A stretch of DNA of 64,000 nt, from assembly GCF_022811725.1 (NCBI RefSeq), contig NZ_CP094527.1:7874001-7938000 (forward strand), written 5' to 3'. This DNA comes from Mucilaginibacter sp. SMC90. Lineage in GTDB: Bacteria > Bacteroidota > Bacteroidia > Sphingobacteriales > Sphingobacteriaceae. Below, piece after piece: positions 17,648-27,641 of the stretch. The position numbers and the translations under genes were made by a program. Every line of letters begins with the position of its first letter. Position 1 is the stretch's first letter. The notes below the pieces were generated by a model. It was given only the letters and a program-made list of their open reading frames with translations, was not told where the DNA came from and ran no database searches.

Positions 17648-20600
17648 TTGAAACCATATACGCTCCATATTTCCCTTTATGACGCCGCGTTTTTCGGGAT
17701 GTTGTTTATCGGCGTCACTTTTATACTGCTATTATGCTTTGCAGGGAAAACAAACCGGCCGGCAAACCGGTTTTTGGCCATGGCATTGGGTGTTGCTGTT
17801 TTATGGATGGCCCGGCTCCTGGCTATTGATATTCAACTGTCGGCTTATATTGCTTTCTGGAGCTGGCTGCCGCTCCGGTTTTCGTTGGCTATTGGCCCGC
17901 TGTTCTTTTTTTATGTACTCAAAGTAACCCAGCCCCAATATAAATTCAGGCGTAAGGACCTCCTGCATTTTAGCCCCCTGCTCCTGGAATTAGGGGCTCA
18001 GGCCATGGAGACCATTGAAAGCCTGAATACAGGCCTGGCAACTTATGACACCTTAATCTTCAGGCAATTAAACCCTGTATTACAAACACTGGCGCTCGCT
18101 TCGGTTATTATTTATTTATACCGGTGCCGTATACAGATCGAAACCTTTTACAAACAACAAAAATTTAACGGAGGCGACCGGTTCAGGCACGAGTTGCACT
18201 GGCTTCGCAGCTTAATAACAGGTTTCGGGTTGCTTTGGCTGCTCTGGCTCCCTTTTATGGCTGCAGACTATTTTTATTACAATCAGCTATTAGCCGTACA
18301 AGCTTATTATCCTTTGTACCTGCTGCAAATGCTGATGCTGATCTGGATAGCGGCAAGAGCATTTTTAAGGCCGGATCTTAATTCACAACCAAATGGCTTG
18401 CCGATTTTAAAACCGGTATTACCGGCACATCTGAAGCAAAAAGGTGCCTGGTTAAAAAGAGCTGTTAAAGACAACCAGTATTACCAGGATCCGGAACTAA
18501 GCTTAACCACGCTTGCCGAAAAGCTTGGTTTAACTACACATGAGTTGTCGCGCATCATCAATACCGTACTCAAAAAAAGTTTCAATGATTTCATCAATGA
18601 GTACCGTGTTAATGCGGCGGCTCAAAAAATGCACGACCCCGCTTATGCTCACATTACTTTGCTCGGAATTGCGTACGAATCGGGGTTTAACTCTCAAAGT
18701 ACATTTAGCCGAATTTTCAGGCAAGTAACCGGAAAAAGCCCCCTTGAATATAAAAATGAGCAGAAAAAAGAGTACCCATCTTATAAACTGGGCAGCCGTG
18801 CTCAAGCTGCACCGGTAGTTTTGAATCGGGAAACCACCCTCAAATGGTCTCGTTACAAAACAAACCGCAACTTTATGTTTAAAAATTATTTTAAAATTGC
18901 ATGGCGTAATTTAACCCGAAATAAAAGCTATGCCGCTATTAACATTACCGGCCTGGCCGTGGGTATTGCTGTTTGTATGGTGATCTTTATCATCATACAA
19001 TTTCAACTAAGCTTTGATAATTTTCACCCCACAAAAAACCGAACCTATCGCGTATTAACCGAATATCATCACCCGGAAACAGGGAATATTACTTATGGTA
19101 AAGACATTCCTTTTCCGCTCCCCTTAGGGTTAAAAACGGCCTTCCCCCAAATAGAACAGGTAGCACCAATTTTTGCGAGCCAGAATGACCAGTTAATAAT
19201 TCCTGATGCCAATGGAGCTGCTGTAAAAATATTTAATGAGCAAAGAGGCTTGTTTTACACCAATCCGTCATTTTTTAAAATATTCAACTTTCCGTTGCTT
19301 GCCGGTTCATACGCTTCATTAAAAGACCCGGACAATGTGTTGCTTACCAAAGAGACTGCTGAAAAGTATTTTGGCGACTGGAAGACAGCTATGGGCAAAA
19401 CCATTAAACTGCAAATGGGCGGTTTTATGTTTGAGCATGGTACAGACGTTTTAAGAGTTTCGGGTATCCTTGCAAATATCCCTGAAAACTCCGACTTCCA
19501 GCTAAAAGTTGTTGTTAGTTTCGGGACAGGGTTTACCGGGGATTTTTTAACCAAATCTACCGATTGGAACAGAACCGTAGCCGATTTTGGCTGCTATGTT
19601 CTGCTGCCCCCAAACCTTACTGCCGCAAATTTCAACCAGCAGCTGAGGGCATATTCACAAAAGGTAGAATCTTCCGACAACAAGGACAGCCATATTATCC
19701 AGGCATTAAATGCGGTGCATTATGATACCCAGGTTGGCAATTACAGCAATAAAACAACCAGTCATGAATTACTTAATGTACTATGGCTCATTGCCGCATT
19801 CATACTGTTAATTGCCTGCGTAAATTTCATTAACCTCTCAACCGCGCAGGCGGTTAACCGGGCAAAGGAAGTTGGCGTCAGAAAAGTTTTGGGAAGTAAT
19901 AAATCACAATTGCAACTCCAGTTCATTGTCGAAACATTTTTGATAGTTGCAAGTGCCGTAATAGTTGCCCTTGTTATTACCATACTTGCGTTGCCTTATG
20001 TAAGCCGGCTTTTAGAACTCTCACTTTCATTTAATATATTCCGCAACCCTGTCCTCATCTTGTTTCTTTTAGTTGTAATGGTTGCTGTAACCGCACTTGC
20101 AGGTTTTTATCCTTCTGTTGTTTTATCCCGTTTCAACCCTGTTAATGCATTAAAGAGCAAACTTGCAACAGGCCCGGTAAAAGGTATTTCATTAAGACGA
20201 GGATTAGTAGTGTTCCAATTCATCATTGCGCAAGCCCTGATCATCGGAACGCTCATCATCGTAAAGCAAATGAATTACTTTATGGATCAGCCTTTGGGCT
20301 TTGATAAAGATGCCATTATCAATGTCCCTTTCCGGGTGGATAGTGTTCGCCTCAGCAAGATGGAATATTTAAAAAACCAGCTCCTGTCCATAAACGATGT
20401 AAAATCGGTAAGCTTCAGTTCCAATACCCCCATAGAAAATGGCAACGATACCTGGAGCGCCATCAAATACAACCGCGCACAAAAAGAAACGGATTTTAAG
20501 GCTATAACCAAATTTGCCGACCATGACTATGTGCCTGCTTACAAATTACAATTGATAGCCGGGCGAAACCTGAAACCTAACAGCATGACAAGGGAGTTTT

Positions 20601-21319
20601 TAGTAAATGAGTCATTACTGAAAAGTTTAGGAATAAAAAAGCCCGAAGACATATTGAACAAGGAAATAAGCATCTGGGACGGCCTTATCAAATGCCCCGT
20701 TGTTGGTGTGCTGAAAGATTTTAATGACCGGTCTTTCCGCCAGGACCTTGCGCCATTACTCATTACCACAGATAACGTCATGTATAACCAGGCCGGAATA
20801 AAACTGGCTACAACCAACATGCCTGCCACACTGGAAGCCGTTAAGAAAGTATGGGAGCAAACATTTCCGGATTTTGTTTACGAGTACAGGTTTCTTGATG
20901 ACAAAATCGCCGGTTTTTACAAACAGGAAAATCAGTTATCACAATTGTATAAAACATTTGCAGTAATCGCTATATTTTTGAGCTGTCTGGGCTTGTATGG
21001 CTTAGCTTCATTCATGGCAGTACAACGGATAAAAGAAGTTGGTATCCGCAAGGTACTCGGTGCCACCGCCGGTAGCATCGTTTACCTGTTTTCAAAAGAG
21101 TTTATCATACTTATTGCTATTGCCTTTGCTATAGCTGCGCCTATTGCCTGGTATTACATGCACCAATGGCTGCAGGCTTATGTTTATCGTATTAATATCA
21201 GCTGGTGGTTATTTGCCATAGGCGGCGTTGCAGCAACAATTATTGCACTTGTAACCATAAGCTTCCAGGCTATAAAGGCAGCAAAAGCAAACCCGGTGAA
21301 AAGTTTGAGGAGCGAGTAG
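17648..21319 (+). CDS. Membrane AraC-type regulator fused in frame to a MacB/FtsX ABC permease
   Basis: 1223 residues. Residues 1-245 hold six or seven membrane spans. Residues about 285-385 form an AraC-type helix-turn-helix (LSLTTLAEKLG, then GIAYESGFNSQSTFSRIFRQVTGKSPLEYK). After a roughly 25-residue linker a complete permease begins at residue 410 (MFKNYFKIAWRNLTRNKSY). It has the MacB periplasmic core to about 650, an FtsX domain at about 690-800, and a second half ending in FtsX at about 1110-1215. The start is TTG; an ATG 17 codons later would cut into the conserved LYD-containing first span. An internal ATG at 18875 could yield a normal free permease. No ATPase gene is adjacent. The fusion is continuous as sequenced. 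Confidence 0.85.
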   Translation: MKPYTLHISLYDAAFFGMLFIGVTFILLLCFAGKTNRPANRFLAMALGVAVLWMARLLAIDIQLSAYIAFWSWLPLRFSLAIGPLFFFYVLKVTQPQYKFRRKDLLHFSPLLLELGAQAMETIESLNTGLATYDTLIFRQLNPVLQTLALASVIIYLYRCRIQIETFYKQQKFNGGDRFRHELHWLRSLITGFGLLWLLWLPFMAADYFYYNQLLAVQAYYPLYLLQMLMLIWIAARAFLRPDLNSQPNGLPILKPVLPAHLKQKGAWLKRAVKDNQYYQDPELSLTTLAEKLGLTTHELSRIINTVLKKSFNDFINEYRVNAAAQKMHDPAYAHITLLGIAYESGFNSQSTFSRIFRQVTGKSPLEYKNEQKKEYPSYKLGSRAQAAPVVLNRETTLKWSRYKTNRNFMFKNYFKIAWRNLTRNKSYAAINITGLAVGIAVCMVIFIIIQFQLSFDNFHPTKNRTYRVLTEYHHPETGNITYGKDIPFPLPLGLKTAFPQIEQVAPIFASQNDQLIIPDANGAAVKIFNEQRGLFYTNPSFFKIFNFPLLAGSYASLKDPDNVLLTKETAEKYFGDWKTAMGKTIKLQMGGFMFEHGTDVLRVSGILANIPENSDFQLKVVVSFGTGFTGDFLTKSTDWNRTVADFGCYVLLPPNLTAANFNQQLRAYSQKVESSDNKDSHIIQALNAVHYDTQVGNYSNKTTSHELLNVLWLIAAFILLIACVNFINLSTAQAVNRAKEVGVRKVLGSNKSQLQLQFIVETFLIVASAVIVALVITILALPYVSRLLELSLSFNIFRNPVLILFLLVVMVAVTALAGFYPSVVLSRFNPVNALKSKLATGPVKGISLRRGLVVFQFIIAQALIIGTLIIVKQMNYFMDQPLGFDKDAIINVPFRVDSVRLSKMEYLKNQLLSINDVKSVSFSSNTPIENGNDTWSAIKYNRAQKETDFKAITKFADHDYVPAYKLQLIAGRNLKPNSMTREFLVNESLLKSLGIKKPEDILNKEISIWDGLIKCPVVGVLKDFNDRSFRQDLAPLLITTDNVMYNQAGIKLATTNMPATLEAVKKVWEQTFPDFVYEYRFLDDKIAGFYKQENQLSQLYKTFAVIAIFLSCLGLYGLASFMAVQRIKEVGIRKVLGATAGSIVYLFSKEFIILIAIAFAIAAPIAWYYMHQWLQAYVYRINISWWLFAIGGVAATIIALVTISFQAIKAAKANPVKSLRSE

Positions 21320-21376
21320 TAATTAATTCAATCTTTACAAACCAACTAAAACAGTTTTTTAACGACACAAAATAGA

Positions 21377-21778
21377 ATGGAAATTACACGATCAGGTACA
21401 AAACCATCTGCCAAAGGCCCCGCCGACTGGTTTACAGGTGCGGTACGAATTGACCCTTTATTTGATGCTAATGACACCCGCCGGGGAGTATCGGCATCTG
21501 TAACTTTTGAACCCGGCGCAAGAACGGCCTGGCATACGCACCCACTGGGTCAAACCCTCATCATTACTTCGGGGATTGGCTGGGTGCAGCACGAAGGTGG
21601 TGCTGTTGAAGAGGTGCGCCCCGGCGATGTTGTTTGGTTTGAGGCTAACGAAAAACACTGGCACGGAGCCTCGGCAACCAATGGCATGAGCCATATAGCC
21701 ATACAGGAAAACCTGAACGGCAAAGTGGTTGATTGGCTGGAACACGTAACAGATGAGCAATACAACGCTGCGCGATAG
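21377..21778 (+). CDS. Manganese cupin resembling (R)-mandelonitrile lyases
   Basis: 133 residues, one cupin barrel. The pattern GPADWFTGAVRIDPLF, FEPGARTAWHTHPLGQTL, GGAVEEVRPGDVVWF and EKHWHGAS with the tail DWLEHVTDEQY is, from memory, very close to the small bacterial cupin hydroxynitrile lyases (for example that of Granulicella tundricola). Metal ligands would be the two His of WHTHPLGQ, the Gln, and the later His of KHWHG. Activity on cyanohydrins is a family possibility, not proof; the same fold is also annotated as a general cupin. It lies 57 nt after the permease fusion on the same strand. Confidence 0.8.
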   Translation: MEITRSGTKPSAKGPADWFTGAVRIDPLFDANDTRRGVSASVTFEPGARTAWHTHPLGQTLIITSGIGWVQHEGGAVEEVRPGDVVWFEANEKHWHGASATNGMSHIAIQENLNGKVVDWLEHVTDEQYNAAR

Positions 21779-21796
21779 CCGGAGATTTGACAAATG

Positions 21797-22489
21797 TTAT
21801 TTCAATCCCAATCTGCTGCGTAAAAGATCCCGGTAGGTACTGCCTATCGGGATCTTTTCGCCATTAATAATAAGCTGGTGCACTTCAATCATAGTAATAT
21901 GTTTGATAGCTACTACATACGATTTATGCACCCTTAAAAAATCCCCTGCCGGCACAACGTCAAAAATATCCCCCATGTTTTCGCGCACCAGGATGTTTCT
22001 GTCTTTAAGGTGAACGGTGATATAGTTACCGTCTTTTTCAAGGTACAAGATCTCGCTCACCTTAACCTGGTACGTTTGCGGCCCGCTTTTAATAAAAACG
22101 GTGGGTTCATTTTCTTTAATCGGACCATTTTTTGGAGCCAATACCCCCGCCGCTTTATTTATTGCCGCCAGGAAACGCTCAAAGGTTATCGGCTTCAGCA
22201 GGTAATCAAGCGCATTCAGGTCATAACTTTCTACTGCGTAATGGCTGTAGGCCGTAGTAAAAATGATCATTGGCCTGGGCAACAAAGTTTGCACTAACTG
22301 CATCCCGCTGATATCGGGCATGTTAATGTCGAGAAAAATGAGATCAACCTTTTCGCAGTTCAAAAATTCTATCGCCTTCACCGGTTCGCGAAAAGTGGCT
22401 TTCAAATCAACCAGGTTTGTTTTATAGCAATAGCGTTCTATCACTTCAAGCGCCTTGGGTTCATCATCAATGGCAATACAGCTTATCAT
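21797..22489 (-). CDS. LytTR-type response regulator
   Basis: 230 residues. The receiver domain at 1-120 has the acidic pair DDE at 8-10, the phospho-Asp at 54 (LIFLDINMP) and Lys in LLKPI. The C-terminal LytTR DNA-binding domain (about 130-230) contains VKVSEILYLEKDGNYITVHL and FLRVHKSYVV. It is the partner of the histidine kinase upstream, whose stop codon overlaps this start (ATGA). It is convergent with the cupin gene, only 18 nt away. Targets are unknown. Confidence 0.93.
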   Translation of the reverse strand: MISCIAIDDEPKALEVIERYCYKTNLVDLKATFREPVKAIEFLNCEKVDLIFLDINMPDISGMQLVQTLLPRPMIIFTTAYSHYAVESYDLNALDYLLKPITFERFLAAINKAAGVLAPKNGPIKENEPTVFIKSGPQTYQVKVSEILYLEKDGNYITVHLKDRNILVRENMGDIFDVVPAGDFLRVHKSYVVAIKHITMIEVHQLIINGEKIPIGSTYRDLLRSRLGLK

Positions 22490-23634
22490 TCCAGGTCAAG
22501 TTCAAGTTTAACAATATATTTCCCACCATCTTCACTAATCTGCAGTTTATGTTTATTCGGGTACAGTAAATCCAGCCGCCGTTTCACATTTTCGAGCCCG
22601 ATACCGCTTTTTTCATCTTCCATTTTTTTAATAGTACTGTATTTAGTGTTAACGCAGCTAAAGTTTAGCCGCTGATCTGCAAGCGCAATACCAATATCAA
22701 TTACGGATGTTTGCCCGATAGAAACCCCATGTTTAAAAGCATTTTCAACAAAAGGGATAAAGAGCATCGGAGCTACAATGGCGTTTCCGGTTTGCGCAGG
22801 ATGATTAAATATCACCTTCACCTCATCATCGGCATAACGAAGTTTATTCAGAGTGATACAATCTTCCAGGTATGCCATTTCTTTACTCAACGGTACACTG
22901 CCTGCATTGCTGTCGTAAATCATATACCGCATCATGCCCGATAGCTTAGAGATCCCGTCGGCAAGTTCATCATTTCCCTTTTCCTGTGCCATCGAAAAAA
23001 GGTTATTGAGTGTATTGAACAGGAAATGCGGATTGATCTGCGATTTAAGGAATTTGATCTCCGTACTTAATTGATAAGCCTGCAATTGGTTACGCATCAA
23101 TTCATTTCGCGCCCATTCTTTTAAAAAGAAATAAGCGATTGAAAGCCCTGCCGCGGTAAAAAAAATAAGCAGCATGGTGAGCTGCATATGTATCCAGTTC
23201 CCAATGGCAAAAATTGCTGTACGCCCTTGAATCAAATGGTCAGGCCCATCCTTGCCTGCAGCAAAATCCGGAATTGGAGGAACTACAGGAAGGTTGCTAC
23301 TTAATTTAGATACAACAAAAACATAGTTGGCCATGAAAATGAGTATGAACCAGCCGGCCGCCATAGCAACGCCCGCAACTAAGCTTTTATAATGAAGCAC
23401 TTTTTTAAAGATCCAAAATATATTGCCGTAAAAAAGCAATGCTAAAAAAGCGAGGGTAATACGGGAATAAGGAAAAACGGTATCGATCTGGCTCTTTTCC
23501 ATAACCCTTCCGTTTTGGCTTACCTTCACGCGCACCGTTGAGCCCGTCAGCGAGTTCAGGGTATAATACACCCCTATCCAAAATGCCAGGTGGATCAGTA
23601 TTTCGATGATATGTTTGGCTTTGATACGGCTCAT
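22486..23634 (-). CDS. LytS/YehU-type membrane histidine kinase
   Basis: 382 residues. Four membrane spans lie in the first 170 residues (around 10-28, 55-72, 82-105 and 146-170), with a periplasmic segment between the third and fourth. The His_kinase domain has the site SQINPHFLFNTLNNL (His near 202) and a C-terminal ATPase with PMLFIPFVENAFKHG and GIGLENVKRRL. It phosphorylates the LytTR regulator encoded next in the same operon. The -7 box TACCTTTG sits only four nucleotides before this ATG, so the message may be nearly leaderless. Confidence 0.93.
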   Translation of the reverse strand: MSRIKAKHIIEILIHLAFWIGVYYTLNSLTGSTVRVKVSQNGRVMEKSQIDTVFPYSRITLAFLALLFYGNIFWIFKKVLHYKSLVAGVAMAAGWFILIFMANYVFVVSKLSSNLPVVPPIPDFAAGKDGPDHLIQGRTAIFAIGNWIHMQLTMLLIFFTAAGLSIAYFFLKEWARNELMRNQLQAYQLSTEIKFLKSQINPHFLFNTLNNLFSMAQEKGNDELADGISKLSGMMRYMIYDSNAGSVPLSKEMAYLEDCITLNKLRYADDEVKVIFNHPAQTGNAIVAPMLFIPFVENAFKHGVSIGQTSVIDIGIALADQRLNFSCVNTKYSTIKKMEDEKSGIGLENVKRRLDLLYPNKHKLQISEDGGKYIVKLELDLE

Positions 23635-23638
23635 TATT

Positions 23639-23646
23639 CAAAGGTA
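23639..23646 (-). promoter_or_regulatory. -7 box TACCTTTG of the LytS/LytTR operon
   Basis: An exact TAnnTTTG on the minus strand that ends 4 nt before the kinase ATG. With the usual distance to the first transcribed base, transcription would start at or beside the start codon. I see no clear TTG at the -33 position. Confidence 0.5.
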
Positions 23647-23867
23647 TATTAAGCCTGGTTTACTTATTAATTATTGATGTTAATATACTGATTTGGCAGG
23701 TAAACGGACATTTTTTGAAATCCGGGTCCGGCTATGCAGGCAATTTGTTTTTGACAGAAGCTCAAATAACAAATACACACTTTATAATGATATGAAAAGG
23801 GTGTTTGTACCAATGTTTTTGGCACCCTGATATGACACAGTACAATTGCTTAAAAATATCCGAAATT

Positions 23868-24791
23868 ATGAAAAAGCAATTGCTATTATGTGCCGCACTA
23901 CTAACCCAGGTGCTTTCTGCATCGGCACAAAAACCGGATACCGCGCAGGTATTGGTACACTACAAGTTTTCTCACATCAGGGATACCACCAACCGCGACC
24001 ATCCCTATACCGAAAACATGGTTTTGATTATAGGCAAAACCGCCGGCGCTTACAAAAGTTATGACAAGCAGTTACAGGATGCGCTGTTCAGGAAACAAGT
24101 GCAGCAACAGGTAGCCAACTCGCCCGATGGGCATGTAAACATCCAGCGGAGATCATCGGGCTCGGGTACAGAATATTACCAGTTCCCGAACGGAAAAAAA
24201 CTAATGAGGAAGGAACCGCTGCTGTTCAACAACTATCTTATAACAGATGCCCTCCCACCCATCGAATGGAAGATAAGCGGCGATACTGCAACGTTTGGCG
24301 GGTTGCATTGCCAAAAAGCAACAACCCATTTTAAGGGAAGAGATTACACAGCCTGGTTCAGTCCTGATTTGCTGCTGCATATAGGCCCCTGGAAACTCAA
24401 TGGCTTACCCGGGGTAATTGTAGAAGCGTATGATACCAGAAAGGACGTTATTTTTAAGTTTGACGGGGTTGAAAAAGCAGTAATCTCCACCCAAAAAGAT
24501 GCACAGGCTGCCAGTCAGCCCCAGGGCAACCAGGGACGAATGGTTATGATAGGCATGGACGATCAGGCCGGTGATCCTAACATCATCCAACCTCCTGCCA
24601 ACGCCATCAAAACCACCGAAAAGGAATTTTCCAAATTGCAGGAGGCCATGCGTAAAGATCCAAATGCTTTTGCACAGTCAATGGCAGCCGCGCAGGCAGC
24701 GGGCCAGGGCAGGCCAGCTCCGAAAATTGATATCAGAATAGGCCCGCAGCCGGTGATCAACAACCCAATTGAATTACCCGAAAAGAAATGA
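23868..24791 (+). CDS. GLPGLI family exported protein
   Basis: 307 residues from the ATG that gives a proper signal peptide (MKKQLLLCAALLTQ to ASAQ, about 21). An upstream start would add residues without leader character. The family mark GLPGVI lies near residue 179, in the context WKLNGLPGVIVEAYD. A low-complexity, Q/A/P-rich segment closes the protein (about 255-300). The function of this Bacteroidota family is not established; members almost always precede an outer-membrane barrel gene. Here the stop overlaps the barrel gene's start (ATGA), so the two are translationally coupled and probably act together in the envelope. Confidence 0.87.
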   Translation: MKKQLLLCAALLTQVLSASAQKPDTAQVLVHYKFSHIRDTTNRDHPYTENMVLIIGKTAGAYKSYDKQLQDALFRKQVQQQVANSPDGHVNIQRRSSGSGTEYYQFPNGKKLMRKEPLLFNNYLITDALPPIEWKISGDTATFGGLHCQKATTHFKGRDYTAWFSPDLLLHIGPWKLNGLPGVIVEAYDTRKDVIFKFDGVEKAVISTQKDAQAASQPQGNQGRMVMIGMDDQAGDPNIIQPPANAIKTTEKEFSKLQEAMRKDPNAFAQSMAAAQAAGQGRPAPKIDIRIGPQPVINNPIELPEKK

Positions 24792-27463
24792 GCCGGTTTA
24801 TAAAACATATCCGGTTGCTGGGGATAGCATTGTTATTTTCAGCTTCCGGCTTTAGTCAAAGTATCAAAGGGATAGTGAAGGACAGCACCGGCAAACCGGT
24901 GCCTTATGCCACCATCAACCTCAGAAACATTGCAGCCGGCAGCATTGTAACCTATACCATTACCGACACCAGGGGCTCCTATATTTTGCTGCTCCCGGCC
25001 AATGTACCCGTGAGCGGCCTCGCGGTCGAGGTACGATGTATCGGCTATAAAAACCAGCAAAAAAATATCACTGACTTTCAGGCTCCGGTGGATTTTACTT
25101 TAACGGCATCCGTCAATCAGCTGCAGGCGGTAGTGATTAAAAGCAGCCGGCCCGTACTGCGAACAAATGGGGACACATTAAGCTACAAAGTATCTGATTT
25201 CAGCAGCGCACAGGACAGGGTTATTGGCGATGTGATCAAAAAGCTACCGGGTATAACTGTTGCCGCTGATGGCAGGATCAGTTACAATAACAAACCGATC
25301 TCCAACCTGTACATCGGCGGTGATAACCTGCTTGACGATAAATATAATATTGCTACCGGCACTATTCCAAACGGAGTGGTAGACCAGGTACAGGTGATTC
25401 AAAACCATCAGCCTGTTAAGGTACTTCAAAACAAGGTAATGAGCGATGATGTAGCGCTCAACCTCAGCATAAAAAAAGGGGCCAAACTACAGATGGTAGG
25501 ACAGGAAAGCATCGGGGCGGGTTTACCCGGTAATTACGATGCAGACATGAATGCCATGATGTTTAAAGATAAATACAAAGCCATTAATTACCTTAAAGGG
25601 AATAATACCGGCAATGACCTGCAGGAGGACCTGGTATCGCATAATTATGCTGATTATATGCAGCGGATTGATAATGATGTACCTGCTACCGTACTATCGC
25701 TTGGTTCGGTGAATGATCCGGCATTATCGCGTAACCGGTATTTGTTCAACAAAGCTGGTATCCTCAACCTCAATAACCTGGTAAACTTTAAAAAGAACGT
25801 GCAAATGAAGATCAATGCTTATTATTTGCATGATACCCAGCGACAGGATTACAGCCAGCAAACAACCATCTTTTTACCCGGCGATACGGTGCGCTACAGC
25901 GAGACCCAGCGCAATCGTTTTAGTCCGGATGTACTGCATGCTCAATTTACGCTGAATGTTAACCAGGATAAATATTACCTTAACAATGTGCTGCTGCTGG
26001 ATAACAGCCGGTCGGTCAATTACTCGGCATTGAATGCTAATGGCGGCATGGTGAACCAGGTATTCAGGGATAATGCGCTGAGCTTTTCAAATGAATTTAA
26101 CCTGATCAGATCTTTAAAATCCAACAACATTATCCAGGCCTATTGTTATATCAGTCATTCAACCGAGCCGGAGAGCAGGGCTATTGAACCCAACTTTAAC
26201 AATGCTATATTTAATAACGGGATCCCCTATGCGAGGCTGGCGCAAAATGTAAATGTGCCGGCATGGTATACTAATAATTATATTTCTTTCAAGATACCGT
26301 CAAACTTCATTACACAAAGTTTCAGAACAGGGTTTAGCCTCCAATCACAAAATTTAACCTCCAACCTAAACGCTGTACAGAATGATGATACTGTTAAGCC
26401 GCAATCTGACAGTTCAGTTAACCATTTAAACTGGACCAGGAAAAAGCTTTACGCCGAAGCAGCCTATGATTTGCCGGGCGATATCCTTAAAGTAAACCTT
26501 ACTTTACCGATAAGCCTGCAGCAAATCAATTACTCGGATAGCTTGTATTCATTGAGCAAGAGTTTGACCCGCCTATACATTAACCCGCAGTTAAGGGTAA
26601 AATATAAAACCGGGCAAGAGAACTACCTGAATTTCCTTTACAGCTACCGCAATGAAACGGGTACAATAGAAGATATGTACCAGGGCTATATCCTGAAAGA
26701 CTACCGGACGCTTTATGCCAATAATGCCGGCCTCACCGAACGGCAAAACCAACAGGCAGCTATTGGGTTTAATTACAGGAAGGCGCTGACACTGTTCTTC
26801 GGCAGTCTGAACGTAGTATATAACCATGTAGCTTCCAACAATATTGCGTCGGAGGTTATCACCAACAGCCTTCGGCAGCGCGTGGTGCTCCCCTACTCAA
26901 ATAGCACAGATTCGTGGACGATGAATGCTACAGTTAGCAAGTATTCCTTTTCATTAAAAACCACTTTCAGCGGTGGCCTGCAATGGCAAAGTAACAAATC
27001 GGTACAGATCCAAAATAATACACTACTGCCTTTCAACACCGTTTCCAAAAGCATTAATACGGGCGCGGATACCAAAGTAAATGAACTGGTGAACTTTAGC
27101 TATAAAGCTATATTAACTCAAACCCACAGCCATTCGGCAACGGAAGCATCGGCTTATCATATCAGCCAGTTACTTCAGCAAGCATCTGTCAATTATAATC
27201 CTGTAACTGTTCTTCAGTTCAGGTTATCAGGCGAACATTACTTTACCCGCCAGCAAGGCAACCCCGATCTGAAATATTTTTTTGCTGATGCATCGGCAAA
27301 ATTCAGGGTCGAAAAATGGAAAATCGATCTGGAGCTGAGCGCTGCGAATTTCCTGAATGTAAAAACTTACAATACGCTTTACCTATCAGCCAATACACTA
27401 ACAGCCAGTTCGTACACCCTGCCAGGAAGGATTATACTGCTCAAGGTGCAGTTTCATATTTGA
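24788..27463 (+). CDS. Outer-membrane beta-barrel protein with carboxypeptidase-like regulatory domain
   Basis: 891 residues. It has a signal peptide (to about FSQS, 25), then a CarboxypepD_reg-like domain at about 25-115 (GIVKDSTGKPVPYATINLRN). A plug-like segment with DVIKKLPGITVAADGRISYNNKPISNLYI follows, then a long barrel ending in a terminal aromatic/hydrophobic residue set (LKVQFHI). This is the TonB-dependent-receptor-like partner of GLPGLI proteins. No SusD-like lipoprotein is present, which separates it from glycan uptake systems. The cargo is unknown; the pairing with GLPGLI suggests a biogenesis or transport complex. Confidence 0.87.
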   Translation: MSRFIKHIRLLGIALLFSASGFSQSIKGIVKDSTGKPVPYATINLRNIAAGSIVTYTITDTRGSYILLLPANVPVSGLAVEVRCIGYKNQQKNITDFQAPVDFTLTASVNQLQAVVIKSSRPVLRTNGDTLSYKVSDFSSAQDRVIGDVIKKLPGITVAADGRISYNNKPISNLYIGGDNLLDDKYNIATGTIPNGVVDQVQVIQNHQPVKVLQNKVMSDDVALNLSIKKGAKLQMVGQESIGAGLPGNYDADMNAMMFKDKYKAINYLKGNNTGNDLQEDLVSHNYADYMQRIDNDVPATVLSLGSVNDPALSRNRYLFNKAGILNLNNLVNFKKNVQMKINAYYLHDTQRQDYSQQTTIFLPGDTVRYSETQRNRFSPDVLHAQFTLNVNQDKYYLNNVLLLDNSRSVNYSALNANGGMVNQVFRDNALSFSNEFNLIRSLKSNNIIQAYCYISHSTEPESRAIEPNFNNAIFNNGIPYARLAQNVNVPAWYTNNYISFKIPSNFITQSFRTGFSLQSQNLTSNLNAVQNDDTVKPQSDSSVNHLNWTRKKLYAEAAYDLPGDILKVNLTLPISLQQINYSDSLYSLSKSLTRLYINPQLRVKYKTGQENYLNFLYSYRNETGTIEDMYQGYILKDYRTLYANNAGLTERQNQQAAIGFNYRKALTLFFGSLNVVYNHVASNNIASEVITNSLRQRVVLPYSNSTDSWTMNATVSKYSFSLKTTFSGGLQWQSNKSVQIQNNTLLPFNTVSKSINTGADTKVNELVNFSYKAILTQTHSHSATEASAYHISQLLQQASVNYNPVTVLQFRLSGEHYFTRQQGNPDLKYFFADASAKFRVEKWKIDLELSAANFLNVKTYNTLYLSANTLTASSYTLPGRIILLKVQFHI

Positions 27464-27495
27464 GTAGATTAATCTCGTTTACAGGTAGATAAAAC

Positions 27496-27631
27496 TTCAT
27501 TGCCGTTGATTTTAACCAACGGAATAATGAACAGCGGTAAGAGGGCTTCAGCCGAAATCCGCTTGTATAATTGGGCTAAAGCCAAGACTTTTCAGCTTTT
27601 TTAACCGTTTGTTAAAACCAACGGCAATGAA
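27496..27631. repeat. Palindromic CCGTTGG repeat, copy 1
   Basis: About 136 nt with outer arms TTCATTGCCGTTG...AACCAACGG and AAAACCAACGGCAATGAA, and an inner part with GGGCTTCAGCC and GGGCTAAAGCC. Two more copies occur in the window (54875-55008 and 63509-63633), all in gene-free gaps. Confidence 0.85.
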
Positions 27632-27641
27632 TATTTCATGT

